A stretch of DNA of 64,000 bases from Datura wrightii (lineage: Eukaryota > Streptophyta > Magnoliopsida > Solanales > Solanaceae): positions 1,798,001 through 1,862,000 of the forward strand of contig JASDFA010000002.1 of the NCBI GenBank assembly GCA_035772735.1, written 5' to 3'. Position numbers and translations under genes: made by a program. The notes under the pieces were generated by a model. The model was not told the DNA's origin. It did not search any database and saw only the letters and a list, made by a program, of their open reading frames with translations. Shown here one piece after another: positions 47,001 to 58,000 of the stretch. Positions within the stretch are counted from its first letter, which is position 1, and every line of letters starts with the position of its first letter.

Positions 47001-47504
47001 ACAGCTTATAAGTAGCTTACTTTTCTTTTCAGCTACTAATGTGGGACTTTGTTCTCACACACCCATCACCGTTTAATCCTAAAATCTGTGACTTGTAAAA
47101 CTTAGGTAAATTTTAATTATAACAAAACCTTAGATAGTTTGATCTTGCAATTCGAATACAACTATTCTTTTTCAAAGCAGAGAAAGTACAAAAGACATAG
47201 CATACTTACCACAGCCGTGAAATCATGCAGAACAGGAGTAATCGCCCATTCTCCACTTTTCTGCACCCAGATCAAACACAAACAGCTCAAACTGCTACCC
47301 AGGCATTTCATCAAGCATGTAATAGGCAAGATGTATACAATTACAAATACAGAAAAACAAGTAGAATATACTACATACTGAATTGGAGTTCAGGAGAGAA
47401 AGACAACGAGGGCATCTGGCAGAGCCAAGGCCAGGTTTGATTGTGGGGTCATGATGGAGATTCCCTCTCTTCAGCTTTTCTTCGTATACCTCTCGTGTTC
47501 CCAT
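41090..47504 (-). CDS. Conserved membrane protein of unknown function, 6 exons, 158 aa
   Basis: Exons in 5' to 3' order: 47379-47504, 47210-47260, 46032-46083, 45818-45876, 45590-45635, 41090-41232. All phases agree and give 158 residues. I chose the ATG at 47504 (MGTREVYEEKLKRG); an in-frame ATG at 47537 would add 11 residues. Visible: a hydrophilic N-terminus with a CPRC pair (31-34), a Gly-rich hydrophobic stretch (about 53-78, with AGSGIGGLLSA), a second hydrophobic segment (about 91-116) and a Ser/Tyr/Arg-rich tail. I recall similar plant proteins without a known function; the GxxxG pattern is faintly like Tim17-type proteins, but that is speculation. Intron 3 starts with GC, and intron 5 is 4.4 kb and full of repeat relics. 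Tiny exons (46-59 bp) explain why no single long ORF appears. Confidence 0.82.
42905..43140. repeat. Repeat shared with 28030-28340
   Basis: Second copy of the block described at 28030; here it lies in intron 5 of the six-exon gene. It is shorter by several small deletions. Confidence 0.75.
43430..43925 (+). mobile_element. Possible LINE 3' end (relic)
   Basis: A GC-richer stretch ends CAAGTCGTTGCCAATTTCG followed by an A-rich run, a style common to the 3' ends of Solanaceae LINEs. Its antisense strand has a 206-codon open frame that I do not accept as a gene. Confidence 0.35.
44140..44720 (+). pseudogene. Degenerate LINE ORF2 fragment (zf-RVT region)
   Basis: In shifting plus-strand frames the DNA reads short pieces typical of the C-terminus of plant LINE reverse-transcriptase proteins: WKQIWI-KAPIEV, then LTQDNL-RRGI, and further on IRACIWWCIWKERY-RCFKG. 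In-frame stops and frameshifts break it. A duplicated 40-bp block (AAAGCTCCAATTGAAGTTAT, 44183 and 44220) sits inside. It lies antisense in intron 5 of the six-exon gene. Confidence 0.65.
46589..47061 (-). mobile_element. TRIM retrotransposon in intron 2 of the six-exon gene
   Basis: Two direct terminal repeats of about 165-175 bp (46897-47061 and 46589-46757) share TGTGTGAGAAC-like starts, GTTGGATACTCTTAA and GTTAAGAGTAT blocks. Between them, on the minus strand, come TGTTATCAGAGC (a near match to the initiator-Met-tRNA primer site TGGTATCAGAGC), a short spacer with CGCCT repeats, and the polypurine AAGGGGGAAA just before the 3' repeat. GATGG and AATGG flank the ends as a one-mismatch target duplication. 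At about 473 bp with no ORF it fits a terminal-repeat retrotransposon in miniature. Confidence 0.75.
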
Positions 47505-49300
47505 GCCAATTGAGCGAGAAGAAAACAAAACTTTCAACTGTTCGTTCTTCTATTGAAATATGAGGTCGACTCCAGTGTAAGAAGATTTGAGATTTGGGCC
47601 TGGTTTTGGGCTTTATGACCCAAATGTACAATATAAGGTGACTTGAGATTGGGCCTGTGTTTTGAGCCCTGTGACCCAAAAGTCAGAGAAATATGACTTA
47701 GAATCGTGTTAATGGGACGTAGGTTAATCTCTCTAGTTGGAGCTGCATTCATTTATTCATATCCAACTTGACATGTGGAAAGGGCTTATTCTGCTAGTGG
47801 CTCGTCTTGATCTCGCTTTCTTCGTGCACTTTCTTGAATAGGTCAGTTTGACTCTCACTTGTCAGTAAATATATCTATTATCATATTGTTACCATGTCAT
47901 TCCATGAATTCGACTTATAACTAGCGTTTGTCGAATGCAACTTATGACTCGCCTTTGAAAAACACGGCTTGTTGAATATGTTTTAGGCTCGCATTTGTCG
48001 AATGCAAATAATTATACTAATTTTTTAAAAAAAAACTCAAACTTAACATTCATAAACTGAAGTAAAGATACATCTTACTTCGATCCTGATAAAGAAGAAA
48101 AGGTATATAAATGATATATATCTTGCATATGTAAGTTCAATACAACATAATTTTTTCCCCTTAACTTTTATGTCACTATAACAAAGTAGAAATAATCTAA
48201 TAAATAATGTCAGAAACTTTAAACCATCTAAATTCATTCAATTCTTCAATTCTAAATATATAAAATTAATGTATCCTATACTTTAAACTGTATTAACAAA
48301 CTTCTTTCGAAAAAAATTCATAAAAAATTTATTTGGTTTTCAATCAGAATCGAGAACTGCGGAGTTTTTAGTAGTGATGCCAATCCAAAGTGATTTAGTT
48401 AATAATTGAACAATCACAAAGCCATACACCAATGAGGAGAGCTTGTAAGTTATCCAACAAGATAATAGATTGAATATAATAAAAAAATCTTATCGATTTT
48501 TCATAACTTGGATATTATCGTTTTAAAATGTATTTTTTTTTTATAACTCTAGAATCATAAAAGAGAGGTATCATGAGAGAGAACTTAAAATCATGCCTTT
48601 ATGGTAGAGTTTATGAGCTACCCAATTGATCTGTCATTACTTTCACAACTTAAGCGCATTTTAGTTCGATTTTTTAAAAACTTAAAATGGTCATTTCTAT
48701 ACAGATATCTGTAATGAGGACAAAATCTAAAAACCAACACAAAATTATTATTCGGTTCAAAGCGCTCTGAGTGACCGTTTGATCATGAATATTTTTTACT
48801 TTTTTCCGAAGTTAAATTTCAAAATTAATTATGGTCATGAAATTTCAATAACAACAGCCCAATGTAATCCCACCAAGTGGTGGGGTTTGCGGATGTAGAA
48901 TGTACGCAATCTTACCACTACCTCAGAGGTAGAGAGACCGTTTCGGGTAGACCCTCAACTTTAAGAAAGACAGACCCAACAACATAATAGCAGCACAGGA
49001 TACAAGAACATAAAATTTCAATTTTCGAAAAATATTATAATGTTGTCTTCGCTTTAAATCACTCATAAAAATTTAAAAAATAACTCTAGTTTATATTTAT
49101 AGACAAACACAATTTCAATTTTTGAATACAATTTTTCACTATGAAAAAGGAAAAAAACCAAAATTTTCAAATTTCACAATTTCAATGCCCCAATGGACCC
49201 CAAAATTTAGGCTCACGAGTAACAGTACGTCCAAGATAATAAAGCCCAAATAATACTTCAGTCCATATAGGTGAAAAGCCCATATTATATCGGTCCATTC
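47505..49300. other. Intergenic between the six-exon gene and eL21
   Basis: No gene seen. The first 250 bp probably hold the minus-gene promoter; it contains repeated GGGTCATAAAGCCC-like blocks. An Au-like SINE lies at about 48853-48990. Confidence 0.5.
48853..48990 (-). mobile_element. Au-like SINE
   Basis: The minus strand shows GAGGGTCTACCCGAAACGG, CTCTCTACCTCTGAGGTAG, GGTAAGATTGCGTACATTC and ends TGTTGTTATTG. This is the same order as other Au-type copies and as the fragment at 40016. It is fairly complete but diverged. Confidence 0.65.
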
Positions 49301-49338
49301 TCAATCTAAAACCCTAGGAGCTCCATACATATATACAA
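49242..49338 (+). promoter_or_regulatory. Ribosomal-protein-type promoter of the eL21 gene
   Basis: Two reverse site II motifs (AGCCCA near 49243 and 49277), a telo-box AAACCCTAG at 49308-49316 and a TATA-like CATATATACAAA at about 49328-49338 lie 85-180 bp before the ATG. Site II plus telo-box is the typical arrangement in plant ribosomal protein promoters. Confidence 0.7.
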
Positions 49339-49420
49339 AGAGCTCTTATTTATCTTCTGCTAGGGTTTCAGTTGCTCTCTCTCTTTTCACAAACACCCAC
49401 AGCGAGAGCAGAGGAAGAAA

Positions 49421-51560
49421 ATGCCGGCCGGTCATGGTTTGAGGTCTCGTACGAGAGATTCCTTCTCTCGCGCCTTCAGGAAGAAGGGTACCATCCCACT
49501 TTCCACCTACTTGAGGATTTTCAAAATCGGCGACTATGTTGATATCAAGGTGAACGGTGCTGTTCACAAGGGAATGCCTCACAAGTTCTACCATGGCCGC
49601 ACTGGTCGTGTTTGGAATGTCACCAAACGCGCCGTCGGCGTCGAAGTCAACAAGCAGGTCCTCCCTCTCTCTTTCACACACAAAAGAAAACACTAATTTT
49701 AAGCATGTTTATATGAATGTTTCGTGAATTTGTCTGATTAGTATTTGTTGATTTGATTCATATGCTCAGATAGTAATATTTAGTTTCTGTGAAGAGATCT
49801 AGCATCTGTCCATTTCGCTGTTAATCCCTCCTTGTTGTGAATGTCTGCTCAATCTTTGTTGATTGGATTTATAGATTGAGGCAGTTATTGCTAGTTTCTG
49901 TAAAGAGATAATGTATCTTCTCATTTCGCCGTTGCTTGTTTTGTCGTGAATGCGTGCTCTACCTTTCTGCTTTGTATTTGTTGATTGGATTCGTAGGTTA
50001 GATAGTTATAGATAGTTTATGTAAAGAGATATATCGTCCTCTCATGTAACTGTTGCTCATTCCTGTTCTGGAAGCGGTATTTTTTTATGTAACTAGCTAT
50101 GTCAATTTCTTTGTATATTTGTTACTGCAGAGGCTGAACCATGAATATGTACAGTCTGATTAAAAAAATACTTTAGTGTTACACATAAGTTTGAACCTGT
50201 GGCTTGAAGAAATGTTTGAACCCCCTTTGTCTTGAGTCTAGAATCTTCCCTGTAAAATCCAACAGTCTACATATAACCAAGGAGTTTCATTTTTCCCAAT
50301 TTTCTCTGTATAATATTTTTGGCAAAGGGATCCATTGGCTCTGCCCCTAGCAACAGGTTCTATCTTTTGCCTATGGTTTGATCCATGACTAACCCTTCCA
50401 TGAGCTGCTTTGTACTCCCCACCTTTTCCATTGCAGTACATGAAACTGCTTTGTGCTCCCCAGCTCTTCACTTGCAGTATGTAAAAAGGCTGTTTAGACT
50501 CATCAAATTTGTGATTTACTGTCATCACCGTCCTTGCAATATGAATCAGTCTCGGTTCTTTTTCTTGGAAGGAAATACCAGTAAAGAAAAGGTTGATGTT
50601 GTAAATATTAGTCATGAATTAATGTAGTAATTCATCCTTGTTTGTTGGAGTTGAGTGTCCAGATGAACAATTTGTTAAGAGTTTGAAATGAAAGGGAGTT
50701 TTCACTTATTAAGGTAAATTTAGCTTAATGGACTTGAGTGAGAATGGATATTGGTTTAACTTTAAAGGCTCAGAATATTTGTGAACATCAAAGAAGAGAA
50801 TGGTATAACATTTTGGAATTGGGGGAATAAATTTCTAAACAAGTCCTTATTTGTTGCATCATTCAAGCTTGGTTTCTTTTCTGGTTTATATAACTTCATG
50901 CATGGAAGAGCTTAAAGACATCTGTTTTCATGTTTATTGGGCTTTCTCTATTCTTTCTTACTGTTGCAATGATATTTGACACATTTTTTGAAACAAAAAA
51001 TGCATAATGACCTATGTTTTGTTAGTTTTTCAAAACACTGATGTTATTTCCCTCAAACTCTGCGCTCTAGTAGTGTACTATTTGAATTATCAACGACATT
51101 CTAGTTTTGTATTTGGATGATTACACAGCAGCTCTTTTTGGTCTTCTGTTAGTGTGTTTTAACTTCTTTTTCCATCCTTAATGTAAAAGTTTGTTGCTGA
51201 AGGTCATTTTTGATTATGTCTGCTTTGGTTGTTCCTTTGGTTCTCATGAACGGCCTTGCTGTATGTCAGTCTTATTCCTCTATTTCTTGTTCTGTATCTC
51301 AGGTTCGTAACAAAATCTTAAGAAAGAGGATCCATGTGAGGATTGAGCACGTTCAGCTGTCTCGATGCACCGAGGAAGTCAGAGAAAGGATTAAGAAGAA
51401 TGATCAACTAAAGGCTGACGCCAAGGCTAGAGGAGAAGTCATCAGCACAAAAAGGCAACCATTAGGACCCAAACCAGGGTTCATGGTTGAAGGTGCTACT
51501 CTGGAGACAGTGACCCCCATACCATACGATGTGGTCAATGATCTGAAGGGAGGTTATTGA
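49421..51560 (+). CDS. RPL21: 60S ribosomal protein eL21 (L21e)
   Basis: Two exons, 49421-49657 and 51303-51560, phase 0, with a 1645-bp intron; 164 residues, the usual length in plants. It is a structural protein of the cytosolic 60S subunit near the central protuberance. Recognisable features: the basic N-terminus MPAGHGLRSRTRDSF, the KOW/SH3-like core (GDYVDIKVNGAVHKGMPHKF, GRTGRVWNV), VRNKILRKRIHVRIEH at the start of exon 2, and the C-terminal tail ending YDVVNDLKGGY. The frame that continues past 49657 to a stop at 49696 is intron read-through. Upstream telo-box and site II motifs fit co-regulation with other ribosomal proteins. Confidence 0.97.
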
Positions 51561-54560
51561 TTTAAGTCTGTTTCTGAGGTGTTGTTTTTTCTATTTGCTT
51601 TTCTGAAATTGAAAGACAGGATTAGTTTCTTGGTGTCAGCTCCAGACATTGCTTGTTAGTTTAAATTTTGTTTACATTGCGCCATTAGAGGGCCCTTTGT
51701 TGAACTTTTGCTACAAAGTGAAGTGAAGTATGTCTATCTATTACCTAAATTCCCTGCATTTTAAGATGAATTTTTTAATATAACTGGGTTCTTTTAGCAC
51801 TTTGATTTTGTATATTTTATTTTAGAAATACCTGAGTTGGTAGGTTCTGAACTATACGTGCTATTCTATGAAGTGAGTTGGGAATCGTTGAGTTGGGAAT
51901 CATGAATACCAGGTCTCGGGAGAGTTACCCATAAGATAGACACCCAAGTGAGCAAATTTCAATCGTCGGGCTTTATTGTAGTCTTTACTGAAATTGTTGA
52001 TAGTTAATTAATTGCCTTATCTTAGAATTTAAAAGTAAATAATGTGCTGTAAATCCAATTTGTAATTATGATGACCCAATAACTATATTGAGATTGATTG
52101 ATTCGTGAATTATAAATGTAGACGAACATTGATATTAATCGAACTATAATTGATTGTCAGTATCAAGAAAAGCACTTCCCATGATTGGTTAATCTTAAGA
52201 TTTTACTTCAAATTAGTTTTTTTACAATATTATAATTATAGCCCCCCCCCTTTTTTTTATAAAGATACTTCATATTAAACAATTTAACCAAGTACTAGGA
52301 ACACCCGGAGCGGAGGTGTGGTTGTTGGTGTAAATTCAATTTAATTCATATTTTTTAATGCGGAACATAAATTTATATATAAAAATATATTAAAATTCTA
52401 TTAAATAGTAGATATGAGCTCATAACTTTAAAATGTAGTGAATTTAATATTAAAAATCTCAAAAAAACTAAACTCTCGAGATTTAAATATTAAATCAGTC
52501 TATAAAAAGCATGACCAAACAAAAAGGTTTTATCTTAAGGGTTACAAATAGATAAAGAGCGATGACTTAGAGAGAGTTTGCGCTGGAATGGTGTTTCTAT
52601 TTTATCAACGTGCAAAGCGGTCTTTGTTCGATGATACATAGGTAACAAATTCAAATCGTGAAAGCATTCATTAATATTTGCATTAAGTTAAACAATCTAC
52701 ATCACATCTTTTATGATATTACTCTTTCTCACATTTTACTAACTCAAAATACTTTATATATGGGACGGTTCCTTTTTGCCTATAAAAAGCAAGAGGGGGT
52801 TGTGCCATTTAACACTTGTTCACGAACACGAGATATATCAACCAAATTGTTTTCGGTTACGAGTATTCCAAATGTGTATTAGGTTAAAAAGACATTAGGA
52901 TTTTGTCTTTTTAGTTACCATAAGTTCATGCATGTTATCCATATGTCATGCATGCCAAAATTTAGTCTTGGCTCCATTTCTTACTTTCTTTTGGGGTGGG
53001 GGTGGAAGGAGGATTCCATCTTTCATCACAAACCAGGGGCGGACGTTGCTCAACCGACTGATTAATTCACACATTACTTTTATTTCTTGTATGTATTCTA
53101 ATTTTTTTTTTCTTTACAATATCTGTATTGAATTTTTAATTAATCTAAATTTACATTTATAAGATCCATTTAAAAGAGATCGAAGGAGAAGAGGACTTAG
53201 ACATTATTTTTTGGGATTATTAAGAGGGAAAGGAGATCAAGGTAATTTTGATTAAGGCAAAGAAAAATTATGTTAAAAATGAAGAACAATTTTATTTATC
53301 ATAAAACATAGTTGTTATAATTAATTTAATTTATTGTCATATTGTTAAAAAAATAATCTTGCAACTAGAAAATTATTTAATGATGAAATGTATTTTTTTT
53401 TAAAATCTTTAATAAGGATAAATAAAAAAACATATCAAAATGGTAAGTGGAGATAAATCATCACCATGATTAAATTATTACCTTAGTTATTGCAAATCCA
53501 AAATCACTAATAAATTTTCTCCACATAAAAAAATGAATGGATTGAGAAGCATACTCTATAGTTCAATTTATGTTATATAGTCTAAATAATCATAAGATCT
53601 AAGAAATAAATGAAAATTATTAAAATTAGTGATCGTAAATATACTATAACAGTTGTGAAGTGATTTTTCAAAACAGGTCAATTAGTTTCGTAAACATAAC
53701 ATAATATTTATGTTCTATATAAAAATTTCTAACTAATGAAAGTAATTTATTTTTTTATATTAAATAATTAAAACTTCAAAGAACAATTAAAATATTCTTT
53801 TTACGTTGAACAATATAAGAATTTCGAATTGAAAGTATACTCACTTATTTATTTATTATTATTGTATCACTGAATTACTTTTAAAGTTATAAATATTAAA
53901 ACAATAATAATTTATTTTCTAATATAAAATTCATCTTAAAAACGTAAAAAAGCTTGATCAATATTTTTGTACAAAAAATTAGTACAGAATAACAACATAT
54001 TTATGCAATTGGCCGCAAATAAATAAAGTTTGACTTAGAAAGAAATAACAAGTAAAATAGAATAATAGTCAATAATTATCGACTTCGAATGCCTATTGAT
54101 TATTAAGATATAAATATAATGAGAATTCAAGCTTTACTGCTTTCATAACCTATAAATAAAATGTGTATTAATTTATAAACACAAGAGTTAAAATAATTAT
54201 TACAAAATATACATGAAAAATGCAGGTATTTAATTACTTGTATAAAAGCAGATCATGTTTGTTGCTTTTCAATTAAATACTAATCTTATAATACATTCAT
54301 ATGACGAATCAAACAAATCGATGAAAGAACCATTAGAGTGGGCAAATCTTTAAAGATGATTAACATTTATTATGTTTTAAATTTGTAACCTTTTAGCTAA
54401 TATTTTAATATTATTTTACAAATATATTTTGAAAAATATATAATATTATTAATTTAAAATTTTTTATTTATGGTCACCATATACACAAAAGCACAAAAAC
54501 TAATTAGTAAATACTAATTATATATATATTTATATATATATATATATATATATTGGAAAT
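51561..54560. other. Intergenic between eL21 and CCR4, no gene seen
   Basis: The first 200-250 bp are the probable eL21 3' UTR. The rest is very AT-rich with homopolymers (C9 then T8 near 52243) and an (AT)n run at about 54516-54553. Short ORFs have no signatures. A degenerate dispersed repeat lies at about 52.3-52.5 kb. Confidence 0.55.
54516..54553. repeat. (AT)n microsatellite, interrupted
   Basis: TATATATATTTATATATATA-type run just upstream of the CCR4 promoter. Confidence 0.9.
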
Positions 54561-54613
54561 AACATGTTCGGACGACTCTCTTCAGCTCGGCTAGGACCAT
54601 CTTTCTTCTCTGT

Positions 54614-55011
54614 AAAACCCTAACTCACCAATCAATCGATTCTCTCTCTCTCTAAATTTTTCTCTCTTTCCCTCTTCTTTCTTCGATCTATCGACTTTTT
54701 TCCAAATCGCTCAACTCGGCATTTGATTCCCGTAGAGATCTTTCAAATTTTTCCTTCTGAATTAGGCATTTTTATTCAAAATTTCTAGGGTTTTTGTGCG
54801 GATATTTCTGTTGAATTTTGTAGGAGTTATCGACGGAGCAGAAGCAGAAGGCAAGGCTGGCGATTGGTGCTGAAGTTAGGTGAATGGCGGATCCGCCATA
54901 TGTCCGCCCACGCCCACGAATTTTTGTGGATTGTTCCTGTTTATTATTTGTTGCTTGTGTTTGTGGAGTAGTGTTGAGAAGAGAGTGGGCAGCCCTTTGT
55001 GACCTTCGAGA
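54614..55011 (+). promoter_or_regulatory. Promoter-proximal telo-box and 5' UTR of the CCR4-like gene
   Basis: AAACCCTAA (telo-box) at 54614-54622 is followed by a CT-rich leader (TCTCTCTCTCTC near 54640) and about 350 bp of GC-richer sequence up to the ATG at 55012. An intron within this leader is possible but not supported strongly enough to call. Confidence 0.5.
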
Positions 55012-58000
55012 ATGCTGAGTGTGTTGCGGGTGCATCTCCCGTCGGATATCCCGATCGTAGGCTGCGAACTCACGCCTTATGTCCTTTTACGTCGTCCAAA
55101 CAAGGATAAGTCAGTTTTTTCCGAGGATGTTCCGGAGTCTGCTCCAGTTGATGGCTATTTCTTGAGATACAAGTGGTCAGTTGGTTTATTTTTAGCTTTC
55201 CCTTTATGTATTTCGCTATACTTTTTGCCTTCTGATTTGATTCTACTGTTTTTGTTTTTGTTTTTTTTTTTGTTTAAAAAAAAAATGTAACTTTGTGGCA
55301 TTTCCACTTTAACATTCTGTGAAAGTGGTATGTTTAGTCTGTTAAAGTTTGAGGACTTGTAAGCAAGCAAGTAGATGAGCAAACACGGTCAAAAAGTCTA
55401 TGTCTTTCATAGTTCCAATTGATCTGAATCTATGATGTGTTGGAAATAACACCACCGTTCTGTGGTCTCCTTATCTTTTCGTTTGGACTCTTTCTCTTTG
55501 TGTGAAAGCAAAAATCGGCAACTTCTGTCTCATTCGTTCTTCCTAACTTTTTGTTTTGTATTGAAATTCATATGTTGCGCAGATGGGAAACTTTTTTTGA
55601 TCTTGGAACTTTCTGGTAGCCCAGGTCGGTAGCTCCAAGTTACTGATTGGCAGTTTTAATTCCTCACTTTATGAGGACATTTAACAGATGATGGATTTAT
55701 GAACCTGTTTGGAATAATGCTTTCAGGCATTGCTTTTGTCTAGAGAGGCATTTGCTACTCGGTTGACATATCTGGGTTTCACCGTTTCATAATTGTACCA
55801 TTCTATAGCTGTTAATCTTAGTAACAGATATGTGAATTTATGTTGAATCTTTAAGATTTGTTGCCAAATAAAAAAGAAAAAACGCATATCTATTAGCTTG
55901 GTTGATGCTTGCATTTTACTTGCTTGGAATGCCTTGAATGCTTCATCACATTTTCTGGTTTGAGCCAGCAGATGGAAGCTTCCTTATTTTCTGGTGGGGT
56001 TGGGGGGTTTAACCGAATGAACTGAAAGTTGTATACTTTTGGCAAAAAGAAATATGTCCGTTGAGGTTTTCTTATCTGCACAGTGGCTGCTGTCCTTAGA
56101 GAAATAGGATTAGAATGGCTTATGAGTTTAAAAACCTGCTGTGATTCTCCTTCAAGTGCAGGAAGTTTACTCTGAAATTAGTTACCAGTTTCCAAAAAAA
56201 AAAGGTTTACCCTGAAAGTGCAGTTTGGATTTGATTTCTGTCCTAATAACTGATTGAAGTTCCATGATAAATATTATCAAAGTATAAGCTCTTTTTGTGA
56301 GTGTATAAGGTGCAAATTGCTACACAAGCTAGGGAGGGGTTTGGTTTTTGAAGAAGACAAGGCTCTTACAACATATTTTCTAAACCACATAGCAGTAAAA
56401 TGAAACTTGCAAACAAGTTGAACATCATGTGTATGATCTAATGGAAGAAGCTTCCAATTCAAGTTCTACTTTGATATTGTCAAGTATTTTCTCTTTGATA
56501 GGAAGAGATTAAATTTTGGCCAGGTCACTAATCAACAAATAAGACATCAGATAAAGCGAAGATCAAGTCTTTGCTATATCTGATCTTTTCATCAAAAAGA
56601 TCAAATCTGTTTTGGATGAGATTTTGGCCGTCTAATCCTGTTAAGTAAAATATCTGGTTCTCTTTTTGTATGAGGCACTGTTGGTACTTGGAGGAAATTG
56701 TCATTATTTGGGATCAATTTCCTGAAACTGGATAATATGAACATTTTATTGCATCATCTCATTGATGCAATATCTACCTGTCTGGTTGTCTTATTTTGTG
56801 TTGAGATGTAATCTCGTTGCCTTGTTCTTTTGACTTTTGGCAGAGACAACCATAATTTGCAAACGTGTAATGTAGTTTCTATAATTCTTCCACGAAGATA
56901 TCCGAACTTCTTTTATAACCGTGGTGTCCGGATTAGCTTGCGCCCCTCGATTAATTCCACGGGATACCTGTCGCCTCCTACTAGCAGGTAGCACGTAACT
57001 CTGTCCGTCAAAGCTAGGAAGATGGGAAGAAATCACCAATAATTTTTTCTTTGTTGGGATTTGAATATAAAGTCTTGGACACGAGACTTCATCATTAGGC
57101 GACACCCTGAGGTGCAAAGAAATTCAATTATTTGGATGACTTGATCCTTCCTCTAATAAATTACTCGCTCTGTCCCATTTTATGTCAATGTGTTTGACCG
57201 AGCACATAGTTTAAGAAGTTAAATACAATTTTTAACGTGCAACCCAAATATATGCGAAATGGTTTCAACTAGTCATGTCATTATGGGTAAAGGGTAAAAT
57301 GAGGATGCTAGTATTAAATACTCCCTCCGTTTCAAAATAAGTGGTGTTTTACATTATCAAGAAAGCATTAATGATGTTTTTCCAATTTTACCCTTATTTA
57401 AATGAAGAGAGATTTATAAACTACTACAGAGTTACATCTTTTTCAAGGTATTTATTAAGGTTAAGTTAGTAAAAATGCATTTTACTTTTAGAAATGAATA
57501 ATTTCTTAAGGGGTGTTCCCAAACTAAAAACAACACTTATTTTGAAATGAAGGGAGTAGTTTCTTGAAGAGAGAAAAATATCATTCATTCTAGGATGAAC
57601 TAAAAGGGAAAGTGTGTTACACAAAGTGAGATAAAGGGAGTATGTTGTAAGATATACTATTGAGGTGTATCTTTTTCTTATGAAACATATGTACTTAATT
57701 GGACGTGAATGAATTCCATGTATTGGAAAGTGACATTAATGATTATGTTAGATCTTCTATATCTAACCGCAGTAGGGTTTGCCTTTCTTATTCAGCATGG
57801 AGATGAGCTGAGAAAATACTCACAATGTATGCCCTGATATTTTTTCCTCAGGTTGTTACCTCACTTTAGAGAAGATGCCCATCTGGATCTTGTTTGCTTT
57901 CTTTCAACTTTTCCAATTTCACAACTTCTATAGCACTATTAACATGTCTTTATAGCAAGTACATGTATTTTCCGGTTGATAAGTTTTAAACTTGTCCTGG

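Noticed and set aside
49346..49693. 115-codon minus-strand ORF opposite eL21 exon 1
   Set aside because: Pure shadow of the ribosomal protein frame.
52932..53162. 76-codon ORF in the intergenic region before CCR4
   Set aside because: Short, low-complexity and AT-rich with no signature.
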